Source: Pratylenchus scribneri (taxonomy: Eukaryota; Nematoda; Chromadorea; Rhabditida; Pratylenchidae). Taken from it: a stretch of DNA of 64,000 nucleotides. Below are positions 11,195 through 20,744 of this stretch, piece after piece (positions within the stretch are counted from its first letter, which is position 1; each line of letters begins with the position of its first letter). The notes below the pieces were generated by a model, which saw only the letters and a list, made by a program, of their open reading frames with translations, was not told the origin of the DNA and did no database searches. Both the position numbers and the translations under genes were made by a program. The DNA lies in the NCBI GenBank assembly GCA_030063045.1, contig JAQSEB010000034.1:806001-870000 (forward strand), written 5' to 3'.

Positions 11195-14115
11195 TCAATA
11201 ATCCGACTCATCCGGGAAAAGTTCCTTGTCCAATTGTTTTGGATCATTGTCCCACATTCCTCTGGAAAATTTGAATTAAATTATGGGTTGTACTTTTTTT
11301 GGTGAAAAATCATTGAAAATGGCGAAAAGATTGTAACGGTTCAATGGTTTGTCTTAGGCCCCCAAACCCAATACCCAATTGATAGATCTAATCAAGGCGC
11401 ATCGATTGGTATGTAAATTGTAATGGTTTGGTCAAAAATTAAAGTAAACCGTTTAACCATCTTTAGGTAATTGGTTCAAAAGTAAAAATTGGTTAAATTA
11501 AAGTCAAATCATTATCAAACAATGCTTCTTAAAGAGATCTATCGACCAGGTTTAGGGTTTGGGAGTTTAATACAAACCATGAAACGGTATAATAATTTTT
11601 TAAACTATTCTAATTTATTAAATAAATTTTATTAAATGCAAAAAAACGTACAAATATCGCTCCCGCATAAAGCCCAATGCCTTACAGCAAAGGCAGCATC
11701 CAATTGAATAATGAAGAGAAAGCATTGCCCAAAACGTGAACAGTGAGGCATTCCGCAAACAAATGATCCAATAGCAGCCTTGCAAAACACGCCACAGGGT
11801 ATAGGCGGACCAGGAAATGGAAAAAAATGTGTAGAGGATGACCCTGAATGAAGGATTTATTAAAAAGCATTTGGGAATTTATATTTTTATTAAATTTTTA
11901 ATTTGGAAAAAAAATATTGAAAATGGCCAAAAAGATTAAAGCGTGTTTAGCTTTTTATCCTACACTCCCAAAATCCTATATCAAAACCAATATTTAAACG
12001 GTTTAATACCTTTGAACCGAAAAACCAAATAAAATATGGTTTAAACGGTTTAAAACCCTTAAAACCGTTATACTATTTTCACCATTTGAAATATTTTTCA
12101 TCTTAAAACCTTTTTATTCTGCTAATAAATCCTATAATTCTGCCCTTTGCTTATAATAAATAACTTTATTTGTACTTACCTTGCCAAATAAATCCGCATC
12201 GATCCCACAATGATGTTTTTGTGAAGCGATGAACATTTATGCTCGTACAAACAAAGATACTATAAAATTAAAAGGGTAAATTTGAATTTACGGTAAAAAA
12301 AATAAATTTACAAGCCGGGCGAAGGCAATCATCCCAAAAGGCGAAATCATTATGGCAAGGCTGAATAATTTGGATTAAGATTAGGAAAAAATAATTCGAA
12401 CTTGCCTTAAAGCGGTGATTGGCACCAGAAAATTTATTTCTGCAATTGATGAATCCGGCTGAAAATTTGAATTATAATTCAATGTTCAAAAATAACTTAA
12501 ACATACATTTTGAAAAAGAATGGCAACGTATGCGGACAAAATCAACTGAAAATCATAATTTTAATGGGTAGTATTCAATTTTGGGAAAGAAAGTAATAAA
12601 AATGACGTAGATTTTAGCGTAGAGCGGTTCATTGGTTTATCCTTGAACCCCAACAAACCCGCTATCAATCAATAATCTCATCAAGACGCATTGAATGGTA
12701 TAAATTTGTTATGGTTTGGTCAAAATTAAAGGGTATTAAACCGTTTAAACCATCATTGGGTTTTGGTTCAAAGCTAATTTAAAATTGGTTAAACCTAAGC
12801 AGCCAAAACATTTTCAGGTACTCCTGCAGATTGGGGTCTGGAAGAGAAAGGGGGATGGTGGGGGAGGTGACAAGTTCCCTTCAATCAAATTTCCCATCAA
12901 AGTGATGGAGGGAATGGAATCAACGATGGGAAGGGAATCTGAATTGGATAAAAGAATTTTTTTTCTAAATTATTTTATTTGAAATATACAGCCCAATCGA
13001 AATAAATTTATTCATGAAATATTCAGTCCAATTAAAAGAAATTAATTAAAATTATTCGCAAGGATAAATTTCACGAACATGAGACCAAAAATTATAGAAA
13101 ACAATATCACGTGAACCAAAACGTTTTCGCCAAATATATTCAGGGAAACAGGATTTATATAAAGATGAGGATGTGCCATACATTTTCTTTTGGGTCATTT
13201 TCACTTTTTGCCATTGGGATTCTATAGATTAGGTATGAATAGAGGCATCATCGGGTGAAACAAAATTAAGTGAATGATTTATACGTTGATGTGAATAGAG
13301 GGGATTAGGATTTCCCGGGTCACGAATAGCAGAGATGCCTGTAGGATTTCGATTTGGTGGAGGATTTGGATTTGAATAAATTTATTTCGATTGGGCTGTA
13401 TATTTCAAATAAAATAATTTAGAAAAAAAATTCTTTTATCAAATTCAGATTCCCTTCCCATCGTTGATTCCATTCCCTCCATCACTTTGATGGGAAATTT
13501 GATTGAAGGGAACTTGTCACCTCCCCCACCATCCCCCTTTCTCTTCCAGACCCCAATCTGCAGGAGTACCCATTTTCAAATGATTAGTAGGGAACGGATA
13601 GTTATGCATTTAAAAATAGTGAAATATACGTATAAAATATGCACAAAAATGACAAAATATGCATAATATGCGGAAAAAATGCAAAATATGCAAATATGCA
13701 TAAAAATTTGAAAATATGCAAAAATATGCAGTTTAAAAACCATTTTTTTACGTTCAAACATAGTTATAAACACTTTTTATATTCATATTACAGCGATACA
13801 AGTCCAGGAAAAAAATATGTATTTGCATAACTATCCGTTCCCTAATGATTAGTCTCGGGAGAAATCTACACGATTGGATATATGGTTTGGAGGTCTAAGA
13901 CATCATTGAACCGTTACTTATAAACCTTTCGCCATTTTCAATGTTTTCCCTACTTTTAAGTGATAAAAATTTACCGGCAAAGCCAGGAAATCGAAGAGTA
14001 AGAAAAGCAAAGCTCCAAACATTGAATGAATTGTCCCGGAACAGCATTCCCAATCCTCTTCCTTGTCCCGAACATCTTCGTCGTCCGTTATCGGCCAAAA
14101 TACCATTTGAAGCAT
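11195..14115 (-). CDS. multipass membrane protein of unknown family
   Basis: I do not recognise the family. Exons in minus order: 14115-13975, 12545-12507, 12458-12406, 12360-12312, 12259-12180, 11843-11652, 11261-11195. The acidic N-terminus (PITDDEDVRDKEEDWECC) is followed by about four or five hydrophobic segments: GALLFLLFDFLALP, LILSAYVAILFQ, ALSLAIMISPFGMIAFARL, VILYTFFSISWSAYTLW and LFTFWAMLSLHYSIG. A Cys-rich CCLCCKALGFMRERYL, possibly palmitoylated, precedes an acidic tail ending WDNDPKQLDKELFPDESDY. The reading needs a GC-AG intron after VPITAL. Intron 1 (12546-13974) is expanded by two DNA transposons and a repeat. The phases all close, so the model is probably right even though the function is unknown. 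Same-strand neighbours lie 419 nt and 511 nt upstream. Confidence 0.6.
11325..11600. repeat. dispersed repeat, family B
   Basis: Diagnostic words are GGTTTGGTCAAAAATTAAAG, AAACCGTTTAACCAT, GATCTATCGACC and a copy of 'gggtttgggagt'. They recur near 11.9, 12.6, 20.1, 24.2, 33.8 and 53.3 kb, always in introns. Its halves are partly inverted copies of each other, so it is probably a MITE. Confidence 0.5.
11935..12095. repeat. dispersed repeat, family B (partial)
   Basis: Short copy carrying GGTTTAAACGGTTTAAAACC-like words, in an intron of the membrane-protein gene. Confidence 0.4.
12600..12800. repeat. dispersed repeat, family B (partial)
   Basis: Contains AAACCGTTTAAACCATC and GGTTTGGTCAAAATTAAAGG, and lies immediately left of the Merlin-type element. 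Two kinds of mobile DNA therefore cluster in the same intron. Confidence 0.45.
12817..13570 (-). mobile_element. Merlin-type DNA transposon remnant with ~195-nt inverted repeats
   Basis: The element starts GGTACTCCTGCAG and ends in its exact reverse complement. The two arms (about 12817-13011 and 13376-13570) are near-perfect inverted repeats. It is flanked on both sides by the same 8-bp duplication, CATTTTCA (12809-12816 and 13571-13578). GG-starting termini with 8-9 bp duplications are typical of the Merlin/IS1016 superfamily. The ~365-nt core carries the C-terminal end of a transposase on the minus strand, given as a separate entry. It is inserted in intron 1 of the unknown membrane-protein gene. 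Confidence 0.85.
13052..13375 (-). pseudogene. Merlin transposase, C-terminal fragment with internal stop
   Basis: One continuous minus-strand frame reads YSHQRINHSLNFVSPDDA, then IHT-stop-SIESQWQKVK, then CFPEYIWRKRFGSRD and FWSHVREIYPCE before its natural stop at 13052. NHS.NFV, the HT.(x)IES.W block and the [EY].WR+R segment are hallmarks of Merlin/IS1016-like (DDE, ISXO2-like) transposases. The internal TAA lies exactly where family members carry a Gln, so it is a single C-to-T change. The N-terminal part of the enzyme, including most catalytic residues, is deleted, so the copy is not autonomous. Confidence 0.8.
13588..13844. mobile_element. hAT-type MITE, 257 bp
   Basis: Terminal inverted repeats begin TAGGGAACGGATAGTTATGC on both ends (about 21 nt, 13588-13608 and 13824-13844). 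The element is bounded by an exact 8-bp duplication ATGATTAG (13580-13587 and 13845-13852), which is characteristic of hAT elements. The interior is rich in ATGCA/AAAATATGCA words. No transposase is encoded. Its left duplication begins 2 nt after the right duplication of the Merlin element. Confidence 0.8.
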
Positions 14116-14534
14116 TTTTAATTGAAAATTTATGCTTAATTTAACTAATTAAATTCATTTTAATTAGTTTGTTTATTTAATAAATTAAAAATGGAACGGT
14201 TTGGTTTGGATTATTGACAGAACCTTCACAGGTTTTAAACCTCTTTCCTTCAATTTTTAAACCTCTTTCCAATTTAATCCATCCAAAAAATATTTTAAAA
14301 TAATGAAAGAGCAATAAACTCATATGTAAATTTAGTGAACATTTTATTAAATTATTTTTATTAACGACATAATCAAATATAAAGTAAAATAGCGGCGCGA
14401 ATGATGGTGGGGAAGTGTGCGAATTGTGTAAATTTGAAAATATGCGAATATTATTAAAAAAATATCAATCAATATCAAATTGAACAAAATGAAAAAAGTG
14501 GTGATTAACACAGATCATCATTCATTGCTCAAAA

Positions 14535-15989
14535 TCAGTCAATTTGGATGATATCAATTTCATTTGGTTCAATGTTGGAGATGATCTTCGTTGTCTTTGG
14601 TAATGTGAATTTTGGTTTCTTTGGTGTTGAATTTGCAATGTTCGATCCGCCGCCGCCGAATGACAGTTCCTTTCCTTGATAGATAATCGCCGATGCTGAT
14701 GCGGTTGGAGGTGTTGCCATTGCCAGATTGGTGTTAATGGTGTTCCCCGGCAGCATGGCAGTCTGAAAATATTTTGGGAACTTGAATTTGATCCCATTCC
14801 CATTTATGAATTAATATTAATTTTTGGTTTAAATTGTAATTTATTTATTGCATTCTTATATGGTATCTTTAGAAAAGTAAAGGGTTGGACCTTCACTCGA
14901 TATTTCGGAAAATTTTTTGTTAGAATATTCTTTATAGCTCGAGCCAGCTTTAAAGGTTAAGGTTAAACGTAGCTTATATTCTGCCTAAAAACTTTAACCG
15001 TAAGAGCTAAGCTATTCTGCAATAGTAAAAGGGTCCCTCCTTATTTTTATAAATTGCGGACATAAAAAGGAATCCCATTTTTTGCGAAACTTATGCTGAA
15101 GAGGAGTTGCAAAATTATTTGCCGCGGTCATTTTGGAGGTCGATGGTGTTGTAAATGGCTTTTGCGGAGTAAATGGTGGTGTTTTGATGGACGATTGTTT
15201 CCCAGCCAAAGCCGAATTGTTGTTGTTCAATGATGAAGTTTGGAAAGTGACCGGACTTGCGGAAACATTCCCCGCGACCGGAAACTTTCTTTTTCGTTCA
15301 TTCGATACTAAAATCAATGAAATTATTGTGTTTATTTGATCGATTTTTTTAAGCCATAATTGGCAATTAAAAATAAGAATAAAATTGACCTGTTGAAATC
15401 TCCGACATATTGACTATCATCGTTGGTGGATTTTGTTTGACGGCAGCAACGCCTACGTTTTTTGCTTGTTTTGCAAAGAAATCTTGGAACTGTAAATCCA
15501 TGATGAGATGTAAAAATAATATTAGAAAATAAAACCATTGCGGCAATGCCTCTCAAATTTTGGAAATCCACCTCATTTTGATTGTTATTAATTTTGTTCG
15601 GAATTGCGAATTCATTGCAGATTTTATTGTGCAAACGGACCACTTCCTGCAGAGTTCTTCGCTAAACTTTTACATTCAAAAGAATATTCAAATTTCCTAT
15701 AAACCTGTTTTTCGACTTGAGAAATAAGTTCAGTGAAAGAGTCGGCCATTTTTGAAATAATTTTTTGGAAATATTCCTTCTCCTTTTTGCATTTAACGTC
15801 ATGACAAGTCTGCGCATTTATTCGCATATTGATAATCTTAAATTGTTTGTTTGTTTATTTATCTTTAGTTTATTTCAAATGTTTTACCTTTTCCAATTGA
15901 TTCCGGGACAAATGGTTTAAATTAATCCCACTAGCCGCAGTTGATGGCCCATTTGAAGAAGATGCGGCCGAATTGGTTCCGGTGGACAT
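14535..15989 (-). CDS. coiled-coil protein, possibly borealin-like
   Basis: Exons in minus order: 15989-15888, 15836-15705, 15661-15536, 15489-15390, 15307-about 15091, 14762-14535. After a Ser/Ala-rich start (MSTGTNSAASSS) comes a helical region (YFQKIISKMADSFTELISQ, RRTLQEVVRLHNKI, DFQNLRGIAAM), then FFAKQAKNVGVAAVKQ. A basic Ser/Thr/Pro-rich linker (NERKRKFP, PPFTPQKPFTTPSTSK) leads to a short tail with IIYQGKELSFGGG and TPKKPKFTLPK. Order and style recall borealin (helical N-terminus, TP-rich linker, small C-terminal fold). I could not confirm this, and the family is only a suggestion. The donor of the last intron is uncertain: the AA|GTTTCG site near 15091 would put the last exon in a different, also open, frame. 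Confidence 0.45.
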
Positions 15990-16500
15990 TTTTGTTGTTG
16001 GAATTTATAACAATCAATTAACTCGACTCTAAAATTCCACAATTTATATCAGATATTTAGTCTTTTTTAGATTTGGTTGGTTTGGATATTTATATTGGTA
16101 TGATAGATTTTTTATGATGAGATACGTTCAATCGATCATAAAATTTTCAAAAACCAACAAGCACTATGCACTAGGCACTTTATATAAAATAGGTATAAAA
16201 ACTCTTTGCTTAAATCATCAATTTCATGGAATAAAAGGCTAGGAAAGTATCATTCATCATCATCATGAATCATGATTCAAAGATATGAGAATAATTAAAT
16301 AGCAATATGTCCAAACAATTTTATCGCAATACAATAATAAAATAATACACACAATACAACAATGGGGAATACAAATACATATATTTTACAACAAAATATG
16401 GGGATTGGGACAAACAAAACAATATAGAGGTGGAAGGAAGTTTGTCGGTTTAGATTCTTATATTGGTCCAGCACAACTATTCATCTTCATCGGCAGCAGA

Positions 16501-17354
16501 TTAGCATTTTGAGACTTTGATCCGACACTCGGCATTTATGGCGCACCAATATTCCAGCAGAGCTTCCATCGTGGTAAACCTGAAAAAATATTCAATGTGA
16601 AATGGAATAAATTGTTGTGAAGACACTCACCCAATGCAACGCGTTTCTTTCACCGGCTTATCATCTCCATTGAATTTGACGCCACGCCATATGTCTTCTT
16701 TGCCGCTTTCATCCTTGCACGTGTAGCATTTGACTTGGTAATGAGTAATTTTGCCATTGGAACTTCTGCATGCGTACATCAGTGGAATGGCGGTTGGCAA
16801 TTCGTTGATGCGCCTGTTTTGCACACTGGGCATTTGGTAGTAGATCATGAAGTTCCGTTGCTGATATTGGTCAAATTTGAGGGTTGCATGCTATGAATGG
16901 GAGAACAAAAATTAATGTTTTGTTAAAAATTAATTAATTCAATAACCTTCATTGTCATAGATCGGATGTCGAATACCATTGCATCTTCATCAGCGCAGGC
17001 CCTCAATTCACATTGCCGGATCAATTTTGCTTCCTCGATGTCCTCATCAGGGGCCTTTGGTTTGCTTGTGCCGATTCGCATTTGCATCTCCGCTTCGACT
17101 GAATGTGTTCCATCCTTCGGGCGTTTGGGCCAATCAATCTGTGTAAATAAAAATATTAAGTATAGGTTTTTGGAAGGAAATCAACATACCCTGTATTTTT
17201 GACTGTATAGACGGCCGGACTCATTAGATTCAACGCTGTATGTTGGTGGCGAAAGCGATTCCTTCTTTGGGACTGAAAATGAGGAGAAAGCTTGACAATG
17301 GAAAAGTAAATTAATAAATCACCCACCTTTTGTTGGTTCTGGAGTGCGCGACAT
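16501..17354 (-). CDS. small protein with SH2-like C-terminus, unknown function
   Basis: Five clean introns, all phases consistent. Exons in minus order: 17354-17327, 17272-17190, 17138-16947, 16890-16631, 16579-16501. The N-terminus is Ser/Pro-rich with tyrosines (MSRTPEPTK, SPPTYSVESNESG, RLYSQKYRIDWPKRPK). The C-terminal ~110 residues (FMIYYQMPSVQNRRINELP, AIPLMYACRSSNGKITHYQV, VKETRCIGFTTMEALLEYW) follow the strand-helix pattern of nematode SH2-like domains: a buried HY.V strand and a final '.F.T...L..YW' motif. I see no FLVRES arginine, so phosphotyrosine binding is doubtful. It lies upstream of the borealin-like gene on the same strand (511-nt gap) and may share a transcript with it. 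Confidence 0.5.
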
Positions 17355-17680
17355 TCGGACTGGATTGATGGCAGCAATTGGCAGGGAAATTGATATGGAG
17401 ATGTGCAAATCGGGAAATTTTTTGGTAGATTTTTTGGTGGGCATTTGAATTCCAATTCGATTTTCAGCCTTTTTATATGAAATTTGCTAGCTTGCTTTAC
17501 CATTACCTATTTTCTTATCGATCGATAAAAATAAAATTAAGAAAAGCATACTGTACATTATGGCTACAGTAGTATGAGGTATGTATCGATTACCAAAAAA
17601 TAGTGTCTTGTCTCTTGTCTTGTCTACATTGGGGTATGGCACTCAAGAAAAACTATTTAAGCAAGCATTAATTCACAGCA

Positions 17681-18324
17681 ACTCAACGGAAGAAGACAAT
17701 CAACTCAACGGAAGAAGACAATCAACTCATCGGAAGAAGACAATCAACTCATCGGAAGAAGACAATCAACTCAACGGAAGAAGACAATCAACTCATCGGA
17801 AGAAGACAATCAACTCATCGGAAGAAGACAATCAACTCAACGGAAGAAGACAATCAACTCATCGGAAGAAGACAATCAACTCAACGGAAGAAGACAATCA
17901 ACTCATCGGAAGAAGACAATCAACTCAACGGAAGAAGACAATCAACTCATCGGAAGAAGACAATCAACTCATCGGAAGAAGACAATCAACTCAACGGAAG
18001 AAGACAATCAACTCATCGGAAGAAGACAATCAACTCATCGGAAGAAGACAATCAACTCATCGGAAGAAGACAATCAACTCATCGGAAGAAGACAATCAAC
18101 TCATCGGAAGAAGACAATCAACTCATCGGAAGAAGACAATCAACTCATCGGAAGAAGACAATCAACTCATCGGAAGAAGACAATCAACTCATCGGAAGAA
18201 GACAATCAACTCATCGGAAGAAGACAATCAACTCATCGGAAGAAGACAATCAACTCATCGGAAGAAGACAATCAACTCATCGGAAGAAGACAATCAACTC
18301 ATCGGAAGAAGACAATCAACTCAA
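17681..18324. repeat. 22-nt minisatellite, about 29 copies
   Basis: Perfect head-to-tail repeats of a 22-nt unit containing GAAGAAGACAATCAACTC, with A/T variation at only one position. Because 22 is not a multiple of 3, each frame cycles through all three phases and gives the same 22-residue repeat (KKTIN, SSEEDNQLIG, RRQSTH). All three plus-strand frames are free of stops. It ends 16 nt before the start codon of the coiled-coil gene at 18341. Confidence 0.95.
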
Positions 18325-18340
18325 CTGCGCAAATATTCTG

Positions 18341-19034
18341 ATGAGCGACAAACTAATGAAACAGGACAATGATGGCGGCTCACAGAAGGAACATCCAGAA
18401 GAAAAGAAGCAGCAGCGATCCGAATGTTCGTCTTCCAATGTTGGCATGGATTCAAGCAAACTGGCGGAGAAGTTCAACAAATTGGAGGTAAAATTAAGAG
18501 TTCAATTTTCAATGTGTAAATTCCATTTTTTAGGTCGAGTTCGCGTCAATGAGAAGAGAAATAGATGCATTGAAGTTGGAAAATGGCAAACAGAAGCAGC
18601 AACTGGACAAATTGAAAGAAGCAAATGAAGCGTCGAAGCCGGGAACATCTCAAGCCTATTTGGTGAGTAATCATTTATTTATTAAAGACCATGTAAAAAT
18701 TTCCCTTTATTTCAGCAGAAAAGTCCGACAGAACTATTCAATGCCTGCCGCCGTTCTGCTCCGGGAATGAACACTGAAAACCCACCAACGTTGAGGTAAA
18801 AACCCGAATATTAACGCCTAAAATAATTTTTGTATATATTTTAGATATCTCCCAAATAGGCAAATCGACTCTTTGCTATGGATCAATCGCAAACAAACGG
18901 CCAATCCAACGTATCAGTTTGAAAACTTGGAAAATGGACAAAGAACGGATTGCTTCAATACACGCTTTGCTGGAATGTTTGACCAACAAAATATTCAACA
19001 TCGAAATGCGTCTGCCTGCTTCCCCTGGCTATGA
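18341..19034 (+). CDS. coiled-coil protein of unknown function
   Basis: Exons 18341-18487, 18534-18662, 18716-18795, 18845-19034, with consistent phases. The product is about 181 residues: a polar N-terminus (MSDKLMKQDNDGGSQKEHPE), a short coiled coil (KLAEKFNKLEVEFASMRREI, LKLENGKQKQQLDKLKEAN), then PTELFNACRRSAPGMN and RYLPNRQIDSLLWINRKQT, ending near SACFPWL. I recognise no family. The chosen stop is at 19032. In the +1 frame the sequence continues to look coding for another 120 nt (GYEPNLDGFKQLFPGIFGNY, then QPNEEDQVQDYTHIV), so a frameshift, unseen intron or assembly error near the 3' end is possible. The 22-nt minisatellite abuts the 5' side and is open in this frame too, so the start codon is a guess. 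Confidence 0.55.
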
Positions 19035-19152
19035 ACCAAATTTGGATGGCTTCAAGCAACTTTTCCCTGGAATTTTTGGCAACTATCAACCAAATGAAGA
19101 GGATCAAGTGCAGGATTATACACACATTGTCTTTGTTATTGTAAATAATTCA

Positions 19153-19270
19153 TAATTTGCTCATATTCATATTGTATTTTTAATATTTGCTCATATTCAT
19201 ATTGTATTTTTAATATTTGCTCATATTCTTATTGTATTTTTAATATTTGCTCATATTCATATTGTTGTAT
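19153..19270. repeat. 30-nt tandem repeat, about 4 copies
   Basis: Four nearly identical units containing TTTGCTCATATTCATATTG immediately downstream of the coiled-coil gene. Little else is visible between here and the mS25 start at 19500. Confidence 0.85.
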
Positions 19271-19499
19271 TCATTTGTTTTTGTTATTATTGAATTGCTT
19301 CGATAATCGATAAATTATTAAAAAAATGCCATTAAAATTTGTTGTATTTTTCCAGACAAAATGTCGAAAATCCCAGATATTTATTGATTGAATTCACATA
19401 AATTGCAAAAGTTTGAGAGAATACCTAATATAAATTTTTAGCAGATAAGATAACGTCTTAAAAATTGTTAAACCTAACAACAAAACAAAATAAATCAAA

Positions 19500-20664
19500 A
19501 TGCCTTTTATGCGCGGCATGATGCCGCTTCGGCGGACCCTTTTCTTTCTGAGACAGGTTTACTTATTCATATTTAGAAATGTGCAAATAAAAATCAATAT
19601 TTTAGGGCAAAATCAAATTTAGGGATGAAGTGAAGGTAAAATAAATATTTTACTTAAAAAATTGATGATTTCTTCATTAGATTTTCATCATTTCATATCA
19701 TCATCGGCCAAACCCAGCCCAACAAGGCACAAAGGATTTCATTTTTTGGCATTGGGCCCAGTTGATTTTCAAGAATCCGCAAATTCAATTCCTCAAATAT
19801 GATAAAATGAGCGTCAATCCATTTGCTTTGGCTTTCTTGCGTAAGAATAAACTAACAATTTCCTATCTTAAAATTTATTTTTGAGGAGATGGACGGGAAG
19901 TTCCATTCGATTTGGAGTGGAAAACACAAGAAGAAATTGAGCAAATGCTCCTGTCAACTTTGGGGAACACGGCACTGGTACAAAAGAGGGACCATATGGT
20001 CACACTGCTCAAAAACAATCCGGCAGATTTTGGAATCAATTGCAAAAGGGTTTGTGGTGCATTTTGATTAAAGCAAAAACCACAAAGATGGTTCAATGGT
20101 TGTCCTAGACTCCCGAAACCTTTACCCAATCGATGGAACCAATCAAGACCTGTCGATTGATTATGATTTGGTTTAAAAGGTTTAACCAATTTTAAATTGT
20201 TTTTGAACCATCAAACCAAAATGGGTTTAAATGGTTTACCATTAAACCGAAATGGGTCTAAACGGTTTAATACCCTTTAATTGTTTGCCAAACCATAACA
20301 AATTATAAACCACTCATCAGCCTATCTTTATGAGATCTATTTATTGGGTAGCATTAAGGCTTTAGGACAAACCATTAAACCACTAGAATCTTTTCGCCAA
20401 ATTAAATACCACCCATTTATAAAAGTCACAAATTATTTGATCACATCAAATATTTCAATTTTCCCCAAATTTCAGCAATGCATCTGCGAAGTCCAGGGCC
20501 AACATCCGTGCACATCACTGCTGACTGCGCCCAAATATGCCCAAGGAAGTTGGCGGTGGGACCATTCCAACTACAAGGAGAGGCCAACCTATCCAGCCAA
20601 CAAACATTTGGCCGAAATTGAAGAAGCAAATGTTGATAGAGACCATCCTGACTTTTATCCATGA
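19500..20664 (+). CDS. mrps-25: mitochondrial small ribosomal subunit protein mS25 (MRPS25)
   Basis: Component of the mitochondrial 28S ribosomal subunit. Exons 19500-19556, 19606-19635, 19681-19840, 19886-20049, 20476-20664. The start MPFMRGMMPLRRTLFFLRQG matches the MPMKGRFPIRRTLQYLSQG-type beginning of the family. The next conserved blocks are IKFRDEVK, KDFIFWHWAQLIFKNPQIQF and PADFGINCKRQCICEVQGQH, with PC following; the CICEVxGQxPC cysteines are conserved. A C-terminal extension rich in basic and aromatic residues follows. The last intron is enlarged by a family B repeat. Confidence 0.88.
20078..20402. repeat. dispersed repeat, family B (longest copy)
   Basis: About 325 nt with internal inverted symmetry. 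GGTTCAATGGTTGTCCTAGA at the left mirrors the TTTAGGACAAACCATTAAAC region at the right. The centre contains GGTTTAAATGGTTTACC and GGTCTAAACGGTTTAA. It lies in the last intron of the mS25 gene. Confidence 0.6.
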
Positions 20665-20744
20665 ATTAAATAAACACATTTTGTTTTATTGTTTATTTCA
20701 ATTATTAATAAATAAATCAACAAAAAATAAATAAAATTATTCAA

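Noticed and set aside
17581..18372. 263-codon open frame across the 22-nt minisatellite as a single gene
   Set aside because: The repeat is open in every frame by arithmetic, so an open frame is no evidence of coding; the segment before the repeat shows no recognisable domain and the frame conflicts with the spliced gene that starts at 18341.
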